Below are positions 32,981 to 40,198 of a stretch of 40,198 nucleotides of DNA, piece after piece. A program made the position numbers and the translations under genes. Source of the stretch: Pseudomonas sp. GM79. Its GTDB lineage: Bacteria; Pseudomonadota; Gammaproteobacteria; Pseudomonadales; Pseudomonadaceae. The stretch's first letter is position 1; each line of letters starts with the position of its first letter. A model generated the notes under the pieces. The model had not been told where the DNA came from and searched no databases. It saw only the letters and a list, made by a program, of their open reading frames with translations. Location: positions 1 to 40,198 of the forward strand of contig NZ_AKJE01000085.1 of NCBI RefSeq assembly GCF_000282495.1, given 5' to 3'.

Positions 32981-33018
32981 TGTCCGTGATGTTTGCGAAG
33001 CCATCGTCGTTGATGGCT
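32971..33018 (-). promoter_or_regulatory. ANTAR-type double hairpin (P1-P2) in the chemoreceptor leader
   Basis: P1 (33018-32999): stem AGCCATC/GATGGCT, hexaloop AACGAC. P2 (32986-32971): CGGAC-AACGGC-GTCCG, identical in all 16 bases to P2 of the nitrate importer leader. Both loops obey the A1/G4 rule. P1 stems and loops differ between the two leaders while keeping pairing, which supports structural conservation. Confidence 0.85.
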
Positions 33019-33036
33019 CAAGCCTGATCAGACCTA

Positions 33037-33053
33037 AGCAAGTTGTTTGCCAG
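33037..33053 (-). promoter_or_regulatory. Sigma-54 promoter of the chemoreceptor/NIT operon
   Basis: On the - strand CTGGCAAACAACTTGCT, with GG (-24) and GC (-12) at the exact spacing. The expected start at about 33026 lies 8-9 nt before P1. The stretch 33054-33240 shows no gene; a short CTGACCT-GGC-AGGTCAG hairpin at 33228-33244 overlaps the stop of the next gene. Confidence 0.85.
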
Positions 33054-33240
33054 CCGTGCCATCGACAACTTGTCAGCCTGTCGCTCGCGCAGTGGGAGGG
33101 GTTCCATTCGATGGCGATAGGGCTACGAAGGCAGAAAAGGCGATCAACGCACCAGTCGCGGGAATTGCCGAGCCGCAGTGCTCTGTTCTGGTTCGCGCAG
33201 GGCGTTATGGCATGTTTGCCAGAACCGCTGACCTGGCAGG

Positions 33241-33546
33241 TCAGAGTTTGTCGTGATCCCTCAGTCGTAACTGGGGCTCATGTATTGAGTTCTGCGCAGA
33301 GAAGAGATGGACAGGGTATTCCGCCATGATTAATCGCAAGTGCTCGATAGCTTCCAGGTATTTGAGATCGGCCTGCCGTCTTTTCCTCTGATACTGGGTG
33401 AACTTTTCCGCGTCCATGTGGGGCTGATCGAGAAGATCAAGGGCGGCGTGGCTCAAGTGATAGGCGTCGCTGAACAGTTGTTTGTTACGTTCAAGCGCCA
33501 GATTCAGGCAGGCTATCGCTTGATCGGAAGTCATCGTACCGTTCAT
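33241..33546 (-). CDS. Small helical protein of unknown function
   Basis: A 101-residue protein, MNGTMTSDQAIACLNLALER onward, mostly helical and charged, with no signal peptide or membrane segment. GAGG lies eight nt upstream of the ATG at 33546, which decides the start; the frame is open much further upstream but that part is a shadow of the GH16 gene. It lies about 100 nt after the GH16 gene on the same strand, so it could be the last gene of the polysaccharide operon or independent. I do not recognise a family. Confidence 0.7.
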   Translation of the reverse strand: MNGTMTSDQAIACLNLALERNKQLFSDAYHLSHAALDLLDQPHMDAEKFTQYQRKRRQADLKYLEAIEHLRLIMAEYPVHLFSAQNSIHEPQLRLRDHDKL

Positions 33547-33646
33547 TGTTGCGACCTCTTTTATGGGGGTGTTCCTGGAATTTGGGTAATGCCTGGCTCC
33601 GGTGAAAAGCGGTTGGGGCCTTTCAAGAAAACCGGTCGAGTTGCGA

Positions 33647-35122
33647 CTATCTACCGCGACGCCACACCTTGAGGTAGTCCACGCTGAAGGTAGAGGGCAG
33701 ATCGGCGTCGTCGACAACGCCGAACCACTGCCACATGGCCTCGCTGTCAAAGAGGATATGCATGGGGAAGAACCAGTGGGTGTTCTTTGCCTCGCGCACC
33801 AGTACGCCGTCGACGTACCAGCGCAATGTGTCGGGCTGCCAGTCAAAACCGTAGACATGGAAGGCACTGGCCAGCCGCCAAGGGCTGATCCAGCTGTTGC
33901 CATCGCTCAAATGCTCGGTGCTTTGCGGCGTGGCCCAAACGTGGGCGTTCATGTTGTACCGACGGTCGAAGGAGGCGTTTTTGGTTTTTCCGCCGATTTC
34001 GAAAATATCGATTTCCGTGGCATTGTCGGCAAGCCCCGTAAACGCGAGCCAGAAGGCGCTGGAGCCGGCCGAGTCCATCGGTTTGGCGCGGGCTTCGTAG
34101 TAGCCGTAAAAACTGCGCTCGATCGTTCGCACCATCGCCGAGCTGTAACCTTCAAAGCCGAGTTTTACGTACTTTTGCGGCAAGGTTTGCTTGCGGAAAA
34201 CGATGTTCAGATGGCCGTCGCTCAGGTAAGCGTTGTCCGGCATGAACAGCGCCGGTTTGCGCCCGAGCGAGTCGGTGCCTGTGGCATTGTTGACGTGCCA
34301 GCGACTGGCGTTAAGGGTCGCGTCATCGAAGTCGTCGGAGAATCGTGTGTCCAGCATCCACTGGCCGGCATTGCCCTGATCGGACAGCGGCAGTTTGCCG
34401 TTGGCCAGTTCCGGGACCGTTCCCAAGGGGCCGACGCGGGTCCAGGAATTGGCAGCCTTGGGGAGGGCGACGGACCACTTGTTTGCCAAATACTGAAACA
34501 CGCGCTGCCGATCCTCCAGAGAGGCCAGGTGCTGGTCGTACATCAGTATTTCGGCGATGTCGCCGCGCAAATGTTCGACGCTGCCGACTACGTTGCGCCC
34601 CACCGCGTACGGGCCGATGGGCACGTCGTTGAGTTCCAGGACGAAGAGGGTCGGATCGTAGGCGGTGCGTTGTTGCACGCTGATCGCGAAGTTCGGCGGC
34701 ACGTTGTCGTTATCGGCGATTATCGGGCGCGAACTGAACAGTCGCTGCCAGGTCTCGCCGCCGCTTTGCTCGTTTAGTCTGCGTGACACGATCAATAGGG
34801 TAACAGGGCCTTTTGCTGTACGAATGGCCTTGCCAAGGAAGGCTGAAGTACCACTCAAGCGCACCACCGGATGGCCATTCATGGCGTTCTCCACACGCTT
34901 CGGGAGTGCGGCGTCTGCGCCATTGTCTACGGTAACGTCATTGGCTTGGCCAGACTTGTCGTGCCACCGCAGGAGGTGGTTCTGGGTATCGAGGGTCATT
35001 GTCGACGCGTCGGCGGCGTCGAGCCACAGCACCAGGCCGTTGGCCAGCGGCGGCGGGGGAGTGCCACCCGACGCGTTGCAAACGATCGATAGCAGGGTCG
35101 CCAAAAGAATGAACCTGCTCAT
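33647..35122 (-). CDS. Exported GH16-family glycosidase with N-terminal LamG-like domain
   Basis: A 491-residue protein. The signal peptide is MSRFILLATLLSIVCNASGG. Residues about 28-225 (LANGLVLWLDAADASTM...DIAEILMYDQHLASLEDRQRVFQYLANKW) look like a concanavalin/LamG-type binding module. Residues about 260-490 form the GH16 domain with the catalytic EIDIFE motif (about 370-375: nucleophile Glu, Asp, acid/base Glu) and the usual FHVYGFDWQPDTLRWYVDGVLV. The ATG at 35122 overlaps the galE stop as ATGA; an ATG at 35128 is possible. GH16 enzymes cut beta-1,3/1,4-glucans or galactans. As last glycan gene in a polymerase/flippase operon it probably trims or releases the exported polysaccharide. Confidence 0.88.
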   Translation of the reverse strand: MSRFILLATLLSIVCNASGGTPPPPLANGLVLWLDAADASTMTLDTQNHLLRWHDKSGQANDVTVDNGADAALPKRVENAMNGHPVVRLSGTSAFLGKAIRTAKGPVTLLIVSRRLNEQSGGETWQRLFSSRPIIADNDNVPPNFAISVQQRTAYDPTLFVLELNDVPIGPYAVGRNVVGSVEHLRGDIAEILMYDQHLASLEDRQRVFQYLANKWSVALPKAANSWTRVGPLGTVPELANGKLPLSDQGNAGQWMLDTRFSDDFDDATLNASRWHVNNATGTDSLGRKPALFMPDNAYLSDGHLNIVFRKQTLPQKYVKLGFEGYSSAMVRTIERSFYGYYEARAKPMDSAGSSAFWLAFTGLADNATEIDIFEIGGKTKNASFDRRYNMNAHVWATPQSTEHLSDGNSWISPWRLASAFHVYGFDWQPDTLRWYVDGVLVREAKNTHWFFPMHILFDSEAMWQWFGVVDDADLPSTFSVDYLKVWRRGR

Positions 35123-36183
35123 ATCCATTGCTTCAACGCAGTCGATGCCGCCAATCCGGGTTGGGAGTGGTACCCATGCGGATTACACAATTGCCATCGC
35201 CAGGTGTCGATGATCATTTGCATCAGGTCGCGCTGTGCGTACCAGCCTAGATCACGCCCGGCCTTGGTGGGGTCGGCCCAGCATTCGGCGATATCGCCAT
35301 CGCGGCGCGGTGCGAACCGGAAGGGGATGGTAATACCGGTAATGTTTTCGAAGCTGTGGATGATCTGCAGCACGCTATGGCCAATGCCTGTTCCCAGGTT
35401 CCAGACGTGGATGCCGTTTGTGTTCTGCAACGCCCGCAACGCTTTGAGATGGCCATCGGCAACATCGAGCACATGGACGTAATCGCGCACGCACGTTCCG
35501 TCGACAGTGGGGTAGTCGCTGCCGTACACCATGAGTTCGGGCACTTGCCTCATTGCGACCCGTGTCAGGCAAGGCAGCAGGTTGTTGGGCCTGCCATTGG
35601 GGTTTTCTCCGATCAGCCCGCTTGCGTGAGCACCAATCGGGTTGAAGTAGCGCAACACCGCAATGCTCCATTGCGGATCGGACAGGCACAGGTCGGTGAG
35701 CAACTCTTCGATCAGCAGCTTGGTGCGGCCGTAGGGATTGATCGGTTTGCCGGCGCCCATGTCTTCGATGAGCGGTATCTGGCGGGGGGCGCCATACACG
35801 GTGGCTGACGAGCTGAACACCAGTTTGAAGACCTCGAACCGGGCCATTGCATGGCAGAGGTTGAGCGTGCCAACCACGTTGTTGGCGTAATAATCCAGCG
35901 GCTTGCGAACGCTTTCCTCCACGGACTTGAGCCCGGCAAAGTGCACCACGGCATCGATGTCGTAGCGGCTGAAGATATCGTCGAGCAGGTGGCTATCGCG
36001 AATATCACCTTCAATGAAATCGACTCGCTTGCGAGTCAGATACTCCAGGCGCGTGAGCGATTCGTGGCAGCTGTTACACAGGTTATCGAGGACCAACACC
36101 TGTCGACCGGCGTCAATCAGGGTCAGGGTGGTATGGGAGCCGATGTATCCGGCCCCGCCGGTAATCAACGTGGTTTTGTGCAT
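35119..36183 (-). CDS. galE: UDP-glucose 4-epimerase
   Basis: A 354-residue short-chain dehydrogenase of normal GalE length. NAD-binding GGAGYIG (9-15), SSSATVYG (124-131) with the active-site Ser, catalytic Tyr151 and Lys155 in NPYGRTKLLIE, and GalE-specific LRYFNPIGAHASGLIGE and RDYVHVLDVADGHLKAL. It interconverts UDP-glucose and UDP-galactose (possibly also the N-acetyl forms) in the cytoplasm. In this operon it most likely supplies UDP-galactose for the polysaccharide. AGGAA precedes the ATG; the gene starts 83 nt after the flippase stop and overlaps the GH16 gene by 4 nt. Confidence 0.94.
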   Translation of the reverse strand: MHKTTLITGGAGYIGSHTTLTLIDAGRQVLVLDNLCNSCHESLTRLEYLTRKRVDFIEGDIRDSHLLDDIFSRYDIDAVVHFAGLKSVEESVRKPLDYYANNVVGTLNLCHAMARFEVFKLVFSSSATVYGAPRQIPLIEDMGAGKPINPYGRTKLLIEELLTDLCLSDPQWSIAVLRYFNPIGAHASGLIGENPNGRPNNLLPCLTRVAMRQVPELMVYGSDYPTVDGTCVRDYVHVLDVADGHLKALRALQNTNGIHVWNLGTGIGHSVLQIIHSFENITGITIPFRFAPRRDGDIAECWADPTKAGRDLGWYAQRDLMQMIIDTWRWQLCNPHGYHSQPGLAASTALKQWI

Positions 36184-36266
36184 GATGAGGCGTTCCTGTC
36201 ACAAGGAAATTGCACGAGTCAGGAGAATGGGGTCCGGGAAGGGAAAAGGTTGTCGGGTGCGTCCTC

Positions 36267-37685
36267 TCAGCGGGTGGTGAAAACCGATTTGAATTCTTGC
36301 GGCCAGCGCGGATGCATCACGCTATACGCCACGGCATAACTCAGCGCGCCAACCACGATGCTGCAGATCAGGTGCAAGTAGCCCTGAACACCCAGGCGGG
36401 AAGAAACCATCAGGACGATCGCGGCCATGACGAACGAAGCAATCACACTGCGATAGTTGGTTTCGAAAAATCGCCGCCAGCCATAGCCGATTGCACTGTT
36501 TAACCCGCGGATTTGCAGTGGCGTGACGATCGCCATCCGGACCAGCAGGGCGAGGGCGGCGGCCATGCCGCCATAGAGGCTGCCGAAGCCATAGACCAGC
36601 GCCAGTGCCAATACGGTGGTTGCCACTTCGGCCTTGATGGTCAGGTGGCTGCAATTGACCGCAACCAGTGCGGTCGTGGCGTACATGGCGGTGTTACCGA
36701 TGGCTGCCGTGCACGCAAGCACTTGCAGCAGCACAATGGCCTCGGTCCATTTGGCGCCGAAGATCAACAGGATCAGGTCGTGCGCCGTGAGTGCGATGCC
36801 GATGAACAGGGGCGTCAGCAGGAAGCAGCTGACGGCGGTCGAATCGCTGATGATCGTGCGCAACCGCGATGGATCGGCGCTGCGTCGGGCAAACACCGGC
36901 AGCGCATAGCTGATCAGGCCGTGATAGATCGCCGTGCGCGGCAGATCGATGATGCGCATCGCCATGTTGAACATGCCAACCGCGTTGGTGCCGGCCGTCA
37001 TGCCCAGGATGACGGTGACCCCGCGCTGTAGCGTTTGCGAACTCAGCGCGTTGACGGCAACCGGTGCGCCAGCCCTCAACAGTTCGCGCAAGAGCGGGCC
37101 GTCAATGTAAAAGGCAATGCGGCGTGGGTCGGCGCGCATCAATACGATAATGGACACGAACTCCATGATCAGTGCCTGAGCAATGACCGCCCAGGCGCCC
37201 AATCCCCAGAGCGCGACAGCGATGCCGCCCACGCCACCGCACACTTTTCCCAGCAGCGTGCGCGAGGCCAGCATCCTGAAGTTGCCGCTACGGCGCATTT
37301 GCGCCACATAGACCCGCGCCATCATGGTGAACAGGATTTTGACCGAGGCCACCGCCGTCATCCATTGCAGCATCGGGTTAGGCGTGTACAGCATCGCCGC
37401 GCCCGAGATGACGACGATGGACACCAGGCTGACGAGTACCGACGCCCAGAAGGCTGTGGCGATGTGTTTGTCTTCCAGCCGCTCGAGTCGTACCAGCGGG
37501 TCTTCCAGAACCGAGGAATACATCATGCCGATCAACTCGACGATGGCAATGATGACCGTGCCCACACCCAACTCTGTGGGCGACAGCAGCCTGGCATACG
37601 CGACAAAGGTAATCATCGACAGGAAAATCAGGCCGAATTTCTCGGTGAAAATCCAGATCAATTTAACCAGACGGTGATTGGCCAT
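36267..37685 (-). CDS. Polysaccharide flippase (Wzx / oligosaccharide transporter family)
   Basis: A 472-residue membrane protein with about 12-14 hydrophobic segments. The N-terminus (LVKLIWIFTEKFGLIFLSMITFVAYARLLSPTELGVGTVIIAIVELI) is typical of Wzx-like PST flippases. It probably moves lipid-linked repeat units across the inner membrane. The ATG at 37685 (MANHRL) is chosen because it begins the family-like sequence and lies 13 nt after the glycosyltransferase stop; the frame is open to 37751 within that gene. The Shine-Dalgarno is weak. Confidence 0.88.
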   Translation of the reverse strand: MANHRLVKLIWIFTEKFGLIFLSMITFVAYARLLSPTELGVGTVIIAIVELIGMMYSSVLEDPLVRLERLEDKHIATAFWASVLVSLVSIVVISGAAMLYTPNPMLQWMTAVASVKILFTMMARVYVAQMRRSGNFRMLASRTLLGKVCGGVGGIAVALWGLGAWAVIAQALIMEFVSIIVLMRADPRRIAFYIDGPLLRELLRAGAPVAVNALSSQTLQRGVTVILGMTAGTNAVGMFNMAMRIIDLPRTAIYHGLISYALPVFARRSADPSRLRTIISDSTAVSCFLLTPLFIGIALTAHDLILLIFGAKWTEAIVLLQVLACTAAIGNTAMYATTALVAVNCSHLTIKAEVATTVLALALVYGFGSLYGGMAAALALLVRMAIVTPLQIRGLNSAIGYGWRRFFETNYRSVIASFVMAAIVLMVSSRLGVQGYLHLICSIVVGALSYAVAYSVMHPRWPQEFKSVFTTR

Positions 37686-37698
37686 GGCGGATACCGGC

Positions 37699-38652
37699 TC
37701 AATGAGCGGTGGTTGACGCAACTGCCTTGCGCAATGACTGGACGCATGCATAGAGCAAGCGCAAGGTCGGTTTGCCGTTCCTGAAGATCAGCGTTTGCCA
37801 GGAGTACTCCAGCATTCGCCGGTACACATCGATCACCTGGGCATGCTCGCCTCTGCGGGAAAACAGTTCGAGAAAGTCGGAGTGGGCGCCCAGCGCGAAA
37901 TCGATCCGTTGCTGCTTGCTCAACCGCGGGCCAAAGTGATCGAGGAACGCTTCGATGAACCTGATCTTGGACGGGTAGTACCTTGTCGGTTGCGCGGTCA
38001 TGTTGCCGCTGTTGACCATGCGCTGCAGCAGCACCTCTGGCACGGTGTGAACCTCCCAGTGTTCGGCGATCCGGGTCCACATGAAGCGGTCTTCGGAGTA
38101 ACGCAGGCTGGGATTGAAGCCGCCGAGTTGCATGATCACGTCACGTCTGACCATCGCGGAGGACACGCCATTGAGGACGTTGGCGCGGATGAAATCGTCG
38201 AAATGCCTACCGTTTTTTTGCCGGTTTTCCAGTATTCGCGTACCGTCGCTGTAGTCGTTGTGCACGTAGCAATCTATCAGCGCCACCGGCCGTCCCTGAC
38301 GACTCAGTTCGTCAAACAGTGCCAGTTGTTGCTCCAGCTTCTGCGGATACCATCGGTCATCGGCATCGAGAAACGCTACATAAGTTTCTTCAGTGTGCTG
38401 CAGTCCGTGGTTGCGGGCGCTGGCCTGGCCTTCGTTGGCTTGATGCAACAGCGTCAGGCGAAACGGCGCCGCGAAGTCCTTGACGCGTTGTGGTCCATCA
38501 TCGGTGGAACCATCGTCGATGACGATGACGTGATCGGGCAGTCGGGTTTGCCCGGCCACGGACGCCAGTGTTTGCTCGATACTGTCGGCGCCGTTGTACA
38601 TCGGGATCACGACGCATACTGAATGGGGTGAAGGGGGGGCTTGGTCTGGCAC
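37699..38652 (-). CDS. Family 2 glycosyltransferase
   Basis: A 317-residue GT2 enzyme: VVIPMYNGADSIEQTLASV (14-32), DDGSTD (46-51) for nucleotide-sugar binding, ASARNHGL, the DxD-type FLDADDRW (94-101), and VSSAMVRRDVIMQLGGFNPSLRYSEDRFMW further on. No membrane segment is evident. It starts at GTG (38652) with AGGAG eight nt upstream, a strong Shine-Dalgarno that decides the start. It is the only glycosyltransferase in the visible operon, so either the repeat unit is very simple or other transferases are encoded elsewhere. Donor and linkage are unknown. Confidence 0.92.
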   Translation of the reverse strand: MPDQAPPSPHSVCVVIPMYNGADSIEQTLASVAGQTRLPDHVIVIDDGSTDDGPQRVKDFAAPFRLTLLHQANEGQASARNHGLQHTEETYVAFLDADDRWYPQKLEQQLALFDELSRQGRPVALIDCYVHNDYSDGTRILENRQKNGRHFDDFIRANVLNGVSSAMVRRDVIMQLGGFNPSLRYSEDRFMWTRIAEHWEVHTVPEVLLQRMVNSGNMTAQPTRYYPSKIRFIEAFLDHFGPRLSKQQRIDFALGAHSDFLELFSRRGEHAQVIDVYRRMLEYSWQTLIFRNGKPTLRLLYACVQSLRKAVASTTAH

Positions 38653-38669
38653 GGTTATTTCTCCTTTTG

Positions 38670-39983
38670 TTACGCATTGGCTGAGTCGCGTGGTAATGCC
38701 TTGCCAGGCGGACGCTGACCCAGGGTTGGCCGTGACAACTCGGGGTATGTCGCGTGGTGGTGCCGGAATGAGAGGGCGAGGATGCAGAACACCAGAAACT
38801 CTGCGCAGCGGTAGTTGGGAACGACATACGCCACATAGTTGGTGAGCATGAACGATCCGATGATGACCATGGCGCTGGCGTGAAACCGCGCCGACTGATC
38901 CGACACCACGGCTCGGTAGTGTTTGATCAACGCCTCGATCAGCATCAGGATCAGTGCCGTCAGCTGGATGACACCGCCGTTGAGCAAGGTCTCCATGTAG
39001 CCGCTGTGGGCATTGCCGATGTAACCCCAGCGGTTGATGAATGTCTCGGCGTCCGGGCTGGACCAGAAAGCGCCGAAGCCGTAACCCTTGAGGAATTCGG
39101 CGTCGATCAGCGGTGTGAGCAAGTCCCAGATCAGCGTGCGGTCGGTGAGTGACGCGTCACGCCCCATCAACTCCAGCAGCAGGGTGTAATTGCCGTATAG
39201 AAACAGGCAGATCAGCAAATAGATAATTGTCGTACCGAGGAATGCTGTCAGTGAGCGGTTGATGTGCAAGCGGATCAGCGTGAGGAAGTACCAATAGCTC
39301 ACGGCGCCAGCCACAATCAGTGCAATTGCCGTGGCAGATTGGGCCAGTGCAATCGCGATCAGCGAGAATAATGAGTAGACGATGGCCCAGGGATTGCGCT
39401 GACGGATCATCGGCAGCAGTAACAGAATGGCGATCGCGTTGATTCGGGCAGCGGCATTTTTTTCCGGGAAAATCCCCTTGAATGCACCGTCACGAATGCC
39501 GCCATCAATGAAGACGATGTCGGGCCTTACCAGCGCGAATATCAAACCGAACAACGCTACTGCGCCGATGGTGCAGCCGAGCATGAAAGCGATTTTCTCG
39601 AGGCGGTAGTTGTAGGCAATGAAACCTGCAAAGAACACCACGCTGATCAGCGCCACAAACCGTTTGAAACTCAACATCGGGTCGTAGGACCAACTGATCG
39701 ATACGGCCAGGCTGAGCATGAATATCAGCAGAAAGGCGTTGTGCCTGTAAAAGCTTTTGCTGATGAAGACCTTATTGCGGATGAAGAAGAACAACGGAAC
39801 CAGCAGGGTGATCAGGCCGCAGATCTGGTTGACCACGTTGCCTTCGAGGTCTTTTTCGGCTGCGCCCACATTCGACGTGTCAGCCAGCCCGAAAAAAAAT
39901 CCGATCACCTGGATATAGAACAGCACGCCGAACAATGTGAAAGCGTCGCGCAGGGTGGTGTACCTGACTTCCAGTTTGTTCAT
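38670..39983 (-). CDS. O-antigen ligase/polymerase-like membrane protein (Wzy/ExoQ type)
   Basis: A 437-residue protein with about 11-12 hydrophobic segments and one large periplasmic loop holding GRDASLTDRTLIWDLL, GYGFGAFWSSPD and NAHSGYMETLLNGG, the pattern of the Wzy_C/WaaL/ExoQ group. It would polymerise or ligate lipid-linked glycan units at the periplasmic face. GGAG lies upstream of the ATG at 39983. Its stop is 17 nt before the glycosyltransferase start, so it is likely the first gene of the operon. No clear promoter was recognised in the 200 nt upstream. Confidence 0.88.
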   Translation of the reverse strand: MNKLEVRYTTLRDAFTLFGVLFYIQVIGFFFGLADTSNVGAAEKDLEGNVVNQICGLITLLVPLFFFIRNKVFISKSFYRHNAFLLIFMLSLAVSISWSYDPMLSFKRFVALISVVFFAGFIAYNYRLEKIAFMLGCTIGAVALFGLIFALVRPDIVFIDGGIRDGAFKGIFPEKNAAARINAIAILLLLPMIRQRNPWAIVYSLFSLIAIALAQSATAIALIVAGAVSYWYFLTLIRLHINRSLTAFLGTTIIYLLICLFLYGNYTLLLELMGRDASLTDRTLIWDLLTPLIDAEFLKGYGFGAFWSSPDAETFINRWGYIGNAHSGYMETLLNGGVIQLTALILMLIEALIKHYRAVVSDQSARFHASAMVIIGSFMLTNYVAYVVPNYRCAEFLVFCILALSFRHHHATYPELSRPTLGQRPPGKALPRDSANA

Positions 39984-40097
39984 GATGATTGGCTCCCCAG
40001 GGGGGCGTTCTCAATTAGTTTCCCCGCCGCGTTGTCGTGTTAGAACGGCATGGGTATCTACATATCTCTCGGGCTTTGGAGAGTTAGGGGCCTGGTG

Positions 40098-40138
40098 TTG
40101 TAGGAGCGAGGCTTGCCCGCGAAGGCTGCATGCCAGGC
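40098..40138. repeat. REP-like sequence
   Basis: GTAGGAGCGAGGCTTGCCCGCGAAGGC followed by GCATGCCAGGC, the core of a common Pseudomonas REP family. It resembles the arm at 10418-10444 (GTAGGAACCAGGCTTGCCGG). Confidence 0.65.
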
Positions 40139-40149
40139 GGCTTGTTTTT

Positions 40150-40198
40150 TGATGGTGTACATATCCGTTTCTGCGGTAACGGCGGCTTAGGGTTTCGC
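40150..40198. repeat. Possible dispersed repeat reaching the window end
   Basis: The last ~49 nt (from GATGGTGTACATATCCG to GGCTTAGGGTTTCGC) resemble, from memory, a sequence found many times in Pseudomonas genomes next to REP elements. No gene is visible in it. Cut by the window edge. Confidence 0.3.

Noticed and set aside
33209..33225. A second sigma-54-like site (GTTCTGGCAAACATGCC on the - strand)
   Set aside because: It has the -24 half (TGGCA) but no TTGC at -12; the site at 33037-33053 is complete and at the right distance from P1.
1..40198. CRISPR arrays, insertion sequences, prophage or integration sites
   Set aside because: No regularly spaced direct repeats, transposase or integrase genes were seen, and the tRNA-Gln shows no duplicated 3' end within the window.

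Overview
The window looks like a chromosomal segment of a plant- or soil-associated Pseudomonas of the fluorescens group. Reasons: high-GC coding sequence, REP/REPIN repeats of the type known from P. fluorescens (GTGGCGAG-GAGCTTGCTC), RpoN-type promoters, and the gene families present. No transposase, integrase or CRISPR array was seen. All family assignments come from reading motifs, not from database searches.

Layout. (1) 1-1557: N-terminal part of a large repetitive secreted adhesin/RTX-like protein, cut by the window edge. (2) 1830-10401: a sugar uptake and hydrolysis regulon, probably for sucrose. A six-gene operon (binding protein, two permeases, ATPase, GH32 hydrolase, LacI regulator) faces an outer-membrane sugar porin. 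A perfect LacI-type palindrome sits between the -35 and -10 of the operon promoter. (3) 10494-19078: mostly stand-alone genes: a membrane-anchored metallophosphoesterase, a diverged DapF-like protein lacking one catalytic cysteine, an M20 dipeptidase, a CapA-like protein, tRNA-Gln(TTG) and rlhA. (4) 19311-27504: a PipR-type system. A LuxR solo lies between two proline-iminopeptidase-family hydrolases and a complete peptide ABC importer, with one lux-box-like 20-mer upstream of each arm. (5) 27568-32900: a nitrate ABC importer (nrtABC type) and a two-gene module of a soluble NIT-like protein plus a sensor-less chemoreceptor. Both operons begin with a sigma-54 promoter, two ANTAR-type hexaloop hairpins and an overlapping intrinsic terminator. 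(6) 33241-39983: a small orphan gene and an exopolysaccharide operon (Wzy-like polymerase/ligase, GT2, Wzx flippase, GalE, GH16 glycosidase).

How the parts work together. The sugar operon imports a disaccharide through the porin and ABC system and cleaves it in the cytoplasm. The PipR block would sense an imported plant-derived peptide-like signal and control its own importer and peptidases. The nitrate block links import to what looks like a split nitrate chemoreceptor under the same two-layer control: sigma-54 for nitrogen limitation, ANTAR antitermination for nitrate. The regulators expected for the nitrate block (NtrC, NasS/NasT) are not in the window.

The most notable item is the pair of matching sigma-54/ANTAR attenuator leaders (30733-30862 and 32931-33053), especially the one in front of the chemoreceptor/NIT pair. 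Next come the PipR block with two similar boxes, and the DapF-like protein with a substituted active site.
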